Shown here piece after piece: positions 31,267-40,568 of a stretch of 64,000 nt of DNA. The stretch spans positions 10,434,001-10,498,000 of the forward strand of contig JAPYXD010000604.1 of assembly GCA_030998225.1 (NCBI GenBank). Direction: 5' to 3'. A program made the translations under genes and the position numbers. Positions within the stretch are counted from its first letter, which is position 1. Each line of letters starts with the position of its first letter. This stretch comes from Diplolepis rosae (lineage: Eukaryota > Arthropoda > Insecta > Hymenoptera > Diplolepididae). Under the pieces are notes generated by a model that did not search any database, had not been told where the DNA came from, and saw nothing but the letters and a program-made list of their open reading frames with translations.

Positions 31267-32418
31267 ATATAAATATTAGAATTTTTGAAATTAAGAATAA
31301 AAATACAATGTTAGAGTTCAATCCGAATAATAAACAGAGAGAAATAGATTACAAACGTGTAGTTTCTATTCCTTATTTTGGAAATTTATCGCATAAAATT
31401 AAAAGACTTTTAAATGATTATAATTTGACCACGGTTTTTAGAAACACATCAAAACTTGATAAATACATAAAATTAGGTAAAGACCCATTAGAAAAATTAT
31501 AAAATTCAAATGTTATTTATAAGATTCCATGTTTAGATTGTTCAAAAACTTATGTTGGACAAACTGGAAGAATGCTGTTTATCAGATGTGAAGAACATAA
31601 GAAAAATATTAATCTAAATGAAAAATGCCATAATGTGGTTACAAAACACAGAGTAAATAATAAAAGTGATGCAGGATCTCAACATGATTTTGATTGGGAG
31701 AATATCAAAATATTACATAAAGAACCAAACTACTTTAAAAGAATTATTGCAGAAATGTTTTTCATAAAAAAGGAAGGAAAATAGCTTAAATGTTGTTTCT
31801 GATTTAAAAGATTACAATCCTTCATATGATATAATTTTAGATCAACTTATATAATATAAAACAATCTTTTTAATAAAAGTATTTAATAAAAATTTGATTC
31901 TATATTCTACTACACTTGTATTTCGATGTTTTCTATTGCTACGGTACTGTTATCAAATTTGTCCTCTATTATTCCGTTAGCTTGCGTTTAAATCCTTAGT
32001 AGTTTCTGATCGTTGGCATAATGATGCCACTTAATCCGACAAATTTAATTATAATATCAACGTTTATTGTAAAATTGTGGAGAAAATTATTTAAGAATTT
32101 TTAAGTTAAATGAATCTAAAGCTGCATGTCAATTGGATTTTTACAAATTTTGACTACAGTTGTTTTTAATTTTAATAGTGACATATTTTCCAATGATGTT
32201 GTTTTTTCCAAAATTTAAAACATCATGGAAAGTTGCTGACTGCGGTTTTTTTTATTTTGACAAAATCTTAGTGATGTTTCTGTAAATCTTGTGTTTGTAA
32301 TGACAGGTAATTTTTTTGATTGGTTACTTATGTTCATTAATTGTTAACAATTTTACAATTTTGTTTTTTATTGTACATAGATTAAAGGAAATTCAAATTT
32401 CATTATATGTAAGATGAT

Positions 32419-32448
32419 CTGAAGAGGATGACATTTAGTCATCGAAAC
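32419..32448 (+). ncRNA. Candidate hammerhead ribozyme core in Penelope 3' region
   Basis: CTGAAGA (fits CUGANGA) is followed by a stem GATGAC/GTCATC with loop 'attta', then GAAAC. This is the conserved catalytic core order of a hammerhead. Stems I and III are not obvious, as is common for the minimal versions in Penelope-like elements. Confidence 0.45.
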
Positions 32449-33186
32449 ATAATCAACATGAATAAATAAGGATTACAATTCACACAGTCCGAGGTTGGTC
32501 ACTTCTCCTCTTTCTAATGAAGAATTTCGTTCGGACGTAAAACCTTTTATATATTAAAAACAAAAGAGGACGAAAGGAAGAAAAAGAAGGAAGGGGTTTT
32601 GGAAGGTTGCCTTCTTTTTTCTTTCCTCCTTTTTTGTTTGTTTTCTCACGGTATGCTTTCTGATAGTTTTATTGAAGTGTGGTGATTTTGGTCCAAATTT
32701 GGTTGTGTTTTTTGTATTTTGGGGATTCGATTGGTTTCGAATCCTTGAAATTTTTAATAAAACCTATTTATACATCATAAAATTCTTATATGTTTATTTG
32801 CTAACTAAACGTATTCACATTTTACTTTGGGTTTGTGAATAGTTTTCATTCATTGCAATAGACTTAAAAAGTTTGAATTTGAATAATGAAGGATTTCGAT
32901 ACCCACGTTCTAATATGTCGTATCCCACAAAATTTGAGAAATTGACTTTTTTTGAAAAATGGATTAATAATAATGTTTTACAGCTTATATTAAAATCTTG
33001 GGAGTCAAATTTTTTATTTAATATTTTTAAATAAATATTCTAATATGTCGTATCCCACATGCTGATTTTCACGAATTCTAATATGTCGTATCCCACATCA
33101 ATTGGTTAAGTCAGCGCCAGCGATGTGACAGTCAATTTTTATTTTGTGATTAGTCTTAAGTTTATTTTGAGAAATTATTTAATAAA

Positions 33187-33640
33187 ATGAGTAAGAAGGT
33201 AATTACAAATAATATTTTTACAACTCCAATTAAATCTAGAGCATCCGCTGAAACCTCTGTTTGTAGATCGATTAAAAATAACTAAAAGTAAATGGCAACA
33301 ATTACAGGCATTAAAAAAAGTGTTGCTGAGAGATACACACTGCTTCTATGATAATATAAAATATATTGATGATACTGACTCTGCTTCTGACCAATCTCCA
33401 TCAATAAAAAATTTGGAAGCCGAGAGTAAAAATATAGTTAAGGTAACTGAAAAGACTAAGAGTAAGAAACGAAAAGCTAATCAAGTTAATCTTGGTGTTA
33501 AAAGCAAAGTACTGCGTACTAATAATAGATTTATAAAACCTGAAGATAATGATATTAATTATAAAAAAATTGTGATAATACCAGACGAAAGAGGACAAGA
33601 AATTTTCAACAATCTCAGCAAGAAAATGTACTTGAAGTAA
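33187..33640 (+). pseudogene. Broken reading frame inside the 33-bp-TIR element, function unknown
   Basis: An ATG at 33187 opens M-S-K-K-V-I-T-N-N-I-F-T-T-P-I-K-S-R. A one-base shift near 33240 moves to the frame H-P-L-K-P-L-F-V-D-R-L, then K-W-Q-Q-L-Q-A-L-K-K-V-L-L-R-D-T-H. The latter is open to 33640. A basic stretch K-T-K-S-K-K-R-K-A could be a nuclear signal. It ends L-S-K-K-M-Y-L-K. It could be the N-terminal part of a transposase or accessory protein, and no catalytic motif is visible. Confidence 0.4.
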
Positions 33641-33819
33641 AAAAAAAAAAAATTAAGAGTACTTAAAATGAAAAAAAAATGATTTAAGCAATATTAAAGA
33701 TAGTAAAAATAAAATGTATCAATAATGTTATATTATAATAATTATGAATTAAACAATACAAAATAAGAGAGAAAAATGTTATGTATGGGATGAAACAATA
33801 TTTAATTATAAAACGATTT

Positions 33820-34488
33820 AGGTAGTACGATCACGAAAATTAGACCTCAGGCAAAAATAGATAATTTTGCTTTCAAGAATAGCAATATTATTATGGAAGT
33901 GCTAATTTGAAAGAGAAAAGATTATTTTTCATGAAAAAAATTTAAAACACAAAAAAATAATTTTATTAATAAATTTCATTTTTGCCCAAACTTATTTTCT
34001 TATCGCTTCGAGCCAAATTTTTGAAAATAATGCGATTCTAATAAATCATGGTTCATTTTTTTAGGAAAAAGATTCTCTACAACTTGACCGTTTCCGATTT
34101 TTGAAAATGAATTATTTAATGGCTGAAATTATAAAAAGACAATTTTTCAAAACAAAATTTTTATAAACAAATTGCTGTATTTGATGATAATTAATTCAAT
34201 TTCAAAAATAGGAAACGGTCAAGTTGTAGAAAATCTTTTTTCTAAAAAAATGAACCGTGATTTATTAGAATCGCATCATTTTTAAAAATTTGGCTCGAAG
34301 CGATAAGAAAATAAGTTTGGGCAAAAATAAAATTTATTAATAAAATTATTCTTTTGTGTTTCAAATTTTTTTCATGAAAAATAATTTTTTCTCTTTCAAA
34401 ATAGCCCTTCAATAATAATATTGCTATTCTTGAAAGCAAAATTATCTATTTTTGCCTGAAGTTTAATTTTCTTGATCGTACTACCTTA
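33820..34488. mobile_element. Fold-back element, ~290-bp arms, AGGTAGTACGATC termini
   Basis: The arms 33820-34110 and about 34190-34488 are inverted copies with few mismatches, ending aggtagtacgatca on both strands. It is nested in the 33-bp-TIR element. Relatives lie at 60-338 and 3613-4022. It is non-coding. Confidence 0.85.
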
Positions 34489-34837
34489 AATCAATTTCTT
34501 TTCTAAAATACATTTTAATTTTTTCTTCTTGCGTAACCCACATAAATATCATAAAATTTATTTAAATAATTTTTTTTGCTTTAATTATTATTATTTATGC
34601 ATTTTTATGAACGTATAAAAGAAAAATTTGTTTATATTTATTTATTTGTGCTAGCAAGACGATTTTATCGTTTCCTGAAAAATTTTCCAAATGTGGGATA
34701 CGACATATTAGAACGTGGGTATCGATTTGTTACTTTACAAAATATATCAGAAAGGTTTGTGTAAAGCAAAACTAGAAATGATTGAAAATGAAAAATTTCA
34801 GACGCTTGTATAGTGCTATTAGAATGCGATAATAACG

Positions 34838-36134
34838 GGCTTCAGTGTAAAAGGATTGCGAAACAGAAGTGAATACCTTAGAACAAATACAGGAGGCAAA
34901 GTTAGTTTTCATTCATTTCCAAAGGATGAAAATCTTTGTGCAAAGTGAATAAAGGCATGTGGTACGGAAAACATCAGCATTAATACTGGTAAGAACACTA
35001 AAGGTTTGATCCACAATGTATCATTTGTATTTCAATATAATACTATTTCTTTACTACTTCTCTTATTAAAATCAAATTATTATCAATTTATCAAAAGACA
35101 TTTGTTTTTTTTCACATTTACATTGTTTAAAAATAAAAAATTATGAAAAATGCTAAATAACACCACTTTTCAGCTAGAGTTTGCTCTGATCACTTCCTGT
35201 CGTCCGATCAGAGAATTTCTCCGCATCTTCGACTGAGTTTATTTAAGAATCATTATCTCCATACTTATAATTAACTAGTACTTTAATTAATGAATTTTAT
35301 ATATTTGAACAGTGATTTTACCTAAATGCGATGAACAATAAGTCCAACTTCGTGAAATTGTAAATATTCAATTATATAGCAAAACATATGCAATTAATTA
35401 ATATCAATTATTCTTACTGAAACGCATATTTATATCCACGACAAATTTATGTATGTATAGACTCCGCTAAAATTTGTAATTTTACTTAAAACTTTATTAT
35501 ATTATGAAATATGCAGAATAACCTCATTATTTATACAAAACGCTACTAACACATGTGTCTTTAAAATTTTAATTTTATAATGCTTTTATATTATCTTTGT
35601 TTTAATATGTTGGACTTACATACCTACATTTCGTCAGATCAAGAACAAAAATTTCCGAAGATTATAGATTCAATAGCTGAGGATGCAACAACAAGGGAAT
35701 GGATCGCCCAGGAAGGACTGAAATATTTGTGCGGATACGTCGCTTTTCGTTTTAAGGACCAATACAGTAATTTAGGAGAACCTACAAGAAATTTAAAGAA
35801 AACAAACAATGACTGGATACCCATTCTTTCTGATGGAGGATTAATGTATCCTTTACAAAATTTAATTGAGGCTGGGCATATTATGGAACAAATTTTTCAA
35901 CAATTTCACGGCTCTACATTGTCAGATGAAGATAAGATTTTCACAAAAGTAGCTAAAATGGTTTACAAACAAATAAAGCATAAAATACCTTACATTGTTA
36001 TACACTGCTTAGTTCGAACGAGAACGTACATTCGTTTAAGAGAGTTGAACAAACAAATCTACAATAGTGCAAAGAAAAATCAAAAACAAAATAAAATGCG
36101 TAAACTAGCAAATGTTAAATATAATTACCAATAA
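34838..36134 (+). pseudogene. THAP-domain P-type transposase remnant
   Basis: Exon A (34838-34988) reads G-F-S-V-K-G-L-R-N-R-S-E-Y, then G-G-K-V-S-F-H-S-F-P-K-D-E-N-L-C-A-K, a stop at the site of the invariant Trp, then I-K-A-C-G-T-E-N. A GT donor joins it to exon B at 35174 (A-R-V-C-S-D-H-F-L-S-S-D). This is the THAP zinc-finger pattern. The two N-terminal zinc Cys positions appear as Phe and Leu, so the finger is dead. A third part (35580-36134, open) has Y-L-C-G-Y-V-A-F-R-F, W-I-P-I-L-S-D-G-G-L-M-Y-P and R-T-R-T-Y-I-R-L-R-E-L-N, typical of the C-terminus of P-element/THAP9-like transposases. The middle of the protein (catalytic and GTP-binding parts) is missing. It is inactive as a full transposase. 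Confidence 0.8.
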
Positions 36135-36690
36135 ACCATGCATTATAATTTTGTACATTTACTTTCTACACATTTATGAAAACAAAAGTATCAATTCCAC
36201 ATACAATTAAAAGTCAAAAAAGGAAATCTTATGATTATTATCGATAATTTAATGATCAAGATAACATTTTCTTATTCATTCTTTTCTTATTTATAGTAAT
36301 ATATTTTCATGTTCGATTAAACAAAAATTTTAACAGATATTCCATGTTATTATTTCTTTTACCTGTTTGAATTTCCCTTTTGCAAAATGTGCTCAATTCT
36401 TATTGGTTAAAACAGATGGCTGCGCCTTGCGACACCTTGTCTACTTGTACCATGATAAAATCTATTTAAAACGTCGGAAATCGGAAAACCGATTTTTGAC
36501 TTCTCAGGGACCTTTCTTCAGATCGCGTCACAAATAAGAAAGTTAAATTTAACAATAATATTTTTTTGTGAATAAATATCAACAGCAAGTATATTTTTAT
36601 GTTTGAAAAATGACATTAAAAAAATGACGACAATGCCGCACTCTCCTCTTCATAAATTTAAGTCAGGTATAAAATCTCAATATATTAGTA
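36135..36690. other. AT-rich non-coding region
   Basis: No gene or bounded repeat was seen. A short inverted repeat 'aaatcggaaaaccgattt' lies at 36477-36494. Confidence 0.5.
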
Positions 36691-36694
36691 TTAT

Positions 36695-37080
36695 AAACCG
36701 CAAAGATGTTAACGTCACAAGCATGGTCGTTACATGAACCAATCAACACGGAGAAAAATGGAGATCAGGAGAATACGAACGATTACTGAGAATTAAGAAT
36801 GATTACTATAAAAGAGAAGAGAGTATTTGACAGCACAAGACTGATTCCCAAACAGTGTAAGACTCTCTTCTGTCATCTAATAATTTTTCCTATTTTCCAG
36901 TAATCACCCATATTTCTCTGATCTCCATTTTTCTCCGTGAATATAAAACACGAGTCCTATTTTTTTCATATATCAATTTTCATTTAGCAGAAGTGGGGTG
37001 CTTACAGTTTTATAAAAGTCAAATTCTGTATTGCGTTCCTAATGCAAGTTGATAGTATATACGTACAACATATTGCAACA
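36695..37080 (+). promoter_or_regulatory. Promoter of the dead protease-homologue paralogue, split by a MITE
   Basis: 'aagatgttaacgtcac' and 'gaaccaatcaa' parallel 16639-16680 upstream of the intact gene. After the MITE, 'acacgagtcctatt' parallels 16690-16701. A TATA-like 'tttataaaagtc' lies at 37010. The duplication therefore includes the promoter. Confidence 0.6.
36747..36939. mobile_element. CAC..GTG-type MITE, 193 bp, AA target duplication
   Basis: Perfect 22-bp terminal repeats start CACGGAGAAAAATGGAGATC. AA lies on both flanks. Comparison with the intact promoter at 16676-16690 shows the uninterrupted target, which confirms the boundaries. Confidence 0.88.
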
Positions 37081-37139
37081 ATGAAGACTAGCCTTTTTTT
37101 TCTTATACAGTATCGGAATAGTAACTGCTAAACAATACG
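37081..37139 (+). pseudogene. Orphan first exon of a protease-homologue paralogue
   Basis: It matches exon 1 of the gene at 16777 (same ATG context 'acaatgaag', same donor after ..CAATAC-G), but is 59 instead of 61 bases. The 2-base loss shifts the signal-peptide frame and leads to a stop before the donor. No further exons of the paralogue were found before the satellite. Confidence 0.75.
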
Positions 37140-38129
37140 GTAAGTATATAGATTTTGCATAGATTAATTTATAAAAGGTTTTTTTTTCTTAAGCTCTAAA
37201 GGACCCCGCAGAATCCTTATGGGAAATGGCTCTCGGCCAATTTTTCTGTAACTTTGGGAAATGATAGTTCATAATACGTAGAACAAAAGTCTCCATGGGC
37301 CGAAAGTCTGAAAGTTCATAGTTTATGAGCTACAGCTCGTCAAAGTCGAACGATTTTACCCATGCGCTGTGTAGCGTGATATTCATGTTGGGGTTACCAA
37401 GTTTTTATTTTTATCGCCACTTCTTCACAAATGTGTAACGAGGGCATTTTGAATTCCAATAATCTGACAGCGAATTCGTAAACAGCGACTCAAAATGCAT
37501 CAGTTACACATTTTGTGTGATCTTTGTGATCCAAAGAAATAGATTTGTTTTCGTTAAAAAAAATTTTTTTGAATCAACAAAACTTTTTTCGATTCAAAGA
37601 AATTTTTTCTTTGACCGTATATCAAAAAAACTGTTTTCTGGGTGCAAAATTCGCATCATTTCAGGAGATTATATCAATTATTTGATAAGTGTGATTTTAT
37701 GACTAGGTGGAATTGTTTACATATTTGAGAAACATTTTCCTTGATAAAAGAATTTATGTTTAATCTGCGATCCCAGCTCCAGACAACAACACTTTAGGAG
37801 GGGATTCTTAAAAGTGTATACTTTCAGAAAATGAAAAATAATAACATTCGATTTTTTGAAAATTTCACATTAGAATACCCCCTTATGGTGGCTTGAGCGT
37901 ATGGTGTCGTATGAAGTGAGGGGCACCGTGGGGGCACGTGTCACATGAATGCTCATTGCTACTTATTTTTTCAATAATCATATGTATTATAGTAACATCT
38001 GAGTAGAAGGGCAAGAAATCGCGGAAATGTCCCCGGAAAAAAGAGATACTAAAAAATTATTTTTTTTTTTTTTGGTGAGGAGGAAAAATGGCAAAATCTT
38101 TTATAGACGTTGTACAGGACTCTCCTAGG
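37140..38129. other. Non-coding region after the orphan exon
   Basis: A (degenerate) intron-like sequence with A/T runs. No second exon with homology to 18179-18552 was seen. No other gene was recognised. Confidence 0.45.
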
Positions 38130-38375
38130 ACGGGTCTAGGCATACCTGTTAAAACCAAAACACCACCCGCGGAACCGCCTTTCGGCTTTAAACTTCACGG
38201 GTGGTTGGTTCCATTAAAGTCGCGTACGACTTGTAACATAGATGTTACCATGGCGTGGTAAAGGGAGGGTGCAGGACTACGGGGGACAGCCCTGGGCCCG
38301 AAAAATCGCGAGAACCCCCAAGGAGCCGCGAGGAGAGCAGTGAGGCAGTCAGTCTTTGTGTTGAGGGCATTAGGT
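38130..38375. other. GC-rich island, possibly a retroelement untranslated fragment
   Basis: Base composition jumps to about 50% or more GC. It contains an inverted repeat 'accacccg...cgggtggt' (38162-38206) and stretches such as 'gggcccgaaaaatcgcgaga'. The flanks are very AT-rich, so it looks inserted. I suspect a non-LTR retrotransposon piece but no protein frame supports it. Confidence 0.4.
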
Positions 38376-40077
38376 CGTGACCTATATATCTTAAAATCGT
38401 CCGCTCCATAAAATAATGTAACGTCCTGCGTCCGTCTTTTACTTTTTTTAAAATTATTATTATTAATTTCTATTAATTCCTGTAATAAGTAAATTTTTAG
38501 TATTTCATTTAATATTTTCTCCGAAATCCTAATCGTAAAAATGTAAAGATTTGAAACGCAATCACTTCTCTAAAGATTGTATAAAATTCGAAAACCTTTT
38601 AAGAAAATGTGCAGCTGCGTAAATATAAAGATTTGAATTTTCTTAGCAATCGGTAAAAGTAATAAACTTGCACTTTGAAACTTCTACCAAAACATATAGC
38701 CCACAATCGTATTCCTTTTTAGATATTTCTATTTTCTATCCTCTAATAAATAAATGCATAGAACTGCATAGGGCTATAGTACTATATAGCTTAGCGATTA
38801 GCCATTTCCGGAGATATCGTAAATAGCTTAGGCTAACGGTCAAAAGGGCCCGCGCTTGTACCACGCCCAAGTAAATACAAACAAAGTACATTGTATTTAC
38901 TCCGCTTAGAAAATAGAGTAGTCTATATATATATTAGATAATAAAAATTCTCAATCAATAAGAATGTTCAAATATTTAGAATTTAGTTTTAAATTAATAT
39001 TATTTATTTTTATTATTTCAGTATACTATGAATAAAAAATAAAAATAAAGTATTAAATTAGTTAATAATAGGAACAGTAATTTTAATCTAATATTTATGT
39101 GAAACAATATTTCAAACCTATTTGATTGTAACTAAAAACCAATAGCAATTTATCGAAGATTTTAATAATTAGGAATCTACCTTATCAACAAATAAATTTA
39201 TGAGAATTCAATTCTGAAGTTAGAATAGTAATTAAAATTTACTCAACGATATTCTTACACTATTTTATTCAATTCTAAAAAAGTTAAAGTATTAAGTTAA
39301 ATGATATGTATTTGAATTTATACACAACATATTTCAACAGTAAATTTTCAAACACTACTATTTTACCTTCACAAAAATATATATTTCCACCCTTTATAAA
39401 CATATTTTTCAATTCATAAATTTTAAAAACCAAACTTATCTGCACAAGATTTAATTCAATTTTCAACTAATCTTCATATAAAAATGAAAAATCACAAACC
39501 TTCAGAATTACTTTTTAAATTTTATCAAATACATTCACAAAAGAAAACTTATATTAAATTTACCCTTTTAAATGAATAATTTTGTATATTTAAACAACAT
39601 ATACGATTTTTAGTTTGGATTTTATAATGTTTATGTTCATTCATAAACCTAATTACAGAATACAAATTAATCCTATGTATTAATGATTCTTTTGAATTTT
39701 GAAAAGAAGAATATTTAGTTCAATGTAAATTAACTAGTTTGTAAGTTCAATTTGGACATAAACGAATTATATTGTAATTTACATTTTCAATTATGTAAAT
39801 TTATCGAAATCTGTAAAAATAATTATTTAAATAATTAATTTTTAACACATTTTATTTTAAGAATATACATGTGGTGCCATCTCTTGAGAAATCGATGAAC
39901 TTGGAAAAGTTTGGCAACTCCTACAAGGCCCAACCCAATGGGTCAGCCCGTAGAAATTTCGTCTCCTATTGCGGGGGCGTAACTAGTCACAATAGCTATT
40001 CAACCAATCATGAAACAAAACCTAGTATTCTCAACTCCCCTAAATGATTTTCAAGTAGAAAGGGAAAAGAGGAAAAT
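38376..40077. other. AT-rich non-coding region
   Basis: No gene or bounded repeat was seen up to the promoter at 40079. A less AT-rich stretch at 39870-39980 (ggcccaacccaatgggtcag) precedes the promoter. Confidence 0.45.
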
Positions 40078-40078
40078 A

Positions 40079-40156
40079 CATAAAAGCTATGTATTTTCAC
40101 TTTTAGTTCAGTTCTTCGATTTGTCTTCAACACGAAATTCTACGATAAAAATAAAA
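40079..40156 (+). promoter_or_regulatory. TATA + Initiator promoter and 47-nt non-coding first exon
   Basis: A TATA-like 'cataaaag' (40079-40086) lies about 30 bases upstream of an arthropod-type Initiator TCAGTT (40108-40113, expected start at A40110). The transcript would run without an ATG to a splice donor AAAA|GTAAGTTA at 40157, a near-perfect match to the donor consensus. The satellite array with splice acceptors starts about 300 bases downstream. Spacing and motif quality make chance less likely, but transcription is not shown. Confidence 0.5.
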
Positions 40157-40459
40157 GTAAGTTAATTACAAATTCGCTGTGTCTCTAAATCTTTTCTCCA
40201 ATCTTTTTATATACTTTAATTTAATATTTTATTACAAATGTTTGAGTGCTGATAACAATCCCAGTACTAGCATTTGTACAATTTTTGTTTCCTTTCCGTT
40301 CCAAATCCCCGAATCAAAGACAAGTGGCGTGCTTCATTTTACGGGAATAGTACGACTTTTCAGAGATTCACATGTGTTTTCCCATTTTATATTTCAATTG
40401 ATGTTTTATTTTTGTGCAATCTTGGTCGAGAAGAAATATTACGAACAGTAGTCTATCGT

Positions 40460-40492
40460 TCTCTTATGTGTCTTCAGACGTCACATAAGAGA
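40460..40492 (+). promoter_or_regulatory. Conserved hairpin around the satellite splice acceptor (first monomer)
   Basis: TCTCTTATGTG pairs with CACATAAGAGA over 11 bp. The loop 'tcttcagacgt' contains the cag acceptor. Many monomers keep the stem. A subset carry 'cacacaag' or 'cacaaaag' changes on the 3' side that weaken it (e.g. 42475, 49496, 53500). Confidence 0.6.
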
Positions 40493-40568
40493 TCGAGTTC
40501 TGGAATAGTGGCGTGTGTGAACTTTCCGTCCGTTTGGTTTTCTTGTGTGCTACTTGGTAACCCTTATC
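40478..40568 (+). other. 91-nt exon-like unit of the satellite (first monomer)
   Basis: It is bounded by a pyrimidine-rich acceptor (ttctcttatgtgtcttcag) and a donor TATC|GTAAGT. The unit is open in one frame (T-S-H-K-R-S-S-S-G-I-V-A...), but 91 is not a multiple of three and the other frames hold stops. Serial inclusion would therefore not encode a long protein. The same unit recurs in nearly every monomer (e.g. 41474, 41972, 42470 regions). Confidence 0.45.

Larger units (their letters stand above)
28916..31784 (+). pseudogene. Penelope-like polyprotein remains: reverse transcriptase + GIY-YIG
   Basis: Three open segments cover the RT. 28916-29614 is a Lys/Asn-rich N-terminal part. 29587-30186 has H-A-D-K-G-N-V-T-V-I-L, I-Y-G-L-P-K-I-H-K and R-P-V-V-S-L-I-N-T-P. 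30227-30919 has I-S-L-D-V-T-S-L-F-T-N-V-P, G-T-P-M-G-S-P-I-S-P and the catalytic Y-R-Y-V-D-D-T-F-L. They are separated by single-base frameshifts near 29590 and 30182. After the insertion 30915-31266 the frame goes on as V-S-I-P-Y-F-G-N-L. After a stop near 31500 comes the GIY-YIG domain V-I-Y-K-I-P-C-L-D-C-S-K-T-Y-V-G-Q-T-G-R, ending E-M-F-F-I-K-K. I-Y-G-L-P-K-I-H-K and the YVDD box are typical of Penelope and telomerase-related RTs. The active-site Asp residues are intact but the gene is not. Confidence 0.9.
28785..32765 (+). mobile_element. Penelope-like retroelement, near full length but decayed
   Basis: The left end repeats the pLTR start 'ttttctgtagtgttacaa'. The right end carries the rest of the pLTR (aaaagaggacgaaagg to ccttgaaatttttaa). 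Between them lie the RT and GIY-YIG coding remains (28916-31784) and a 3' non-coding part (31785-32560) with a hammerhead-like motif. A 352-bp retroposon interrupts it at 30915-31266. The order of pLTR parts matches the minus-strand piece at 26310-26641. Confidence 0.85.
32897..34724 (+). mobile_element. Unclassified DNA transposon with perfect 33-bp TIRs and ATTT duplication
   Basis: The first 33 bases (cgatacccacgttctaatat...) are the exact reverse complement of the last 33 (34692-34724). Both flanks read ATTT. The inner part of the TIR (ttctaatatgtcgtatccca) repeats at 33038 and 33077, as expected for transposase-binding sites. The interior has a broken lysine-rich reading frame (33187-33640) and carries a fold-back insertion (33820-34488), leaving about 1.16 kb of own sequence. 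I do not recognise the superfamily. Confidence 0.8.

Noticed and set aside
33840..34000. Possible link of the inner THAP relic and the 33-bp TIRs as one autonomous P element
   Set aside because: The THAP relic lies entirely outside the right TIR (34724), and the ATTT duplication is 4 bp, not the 8 bp of P elements.
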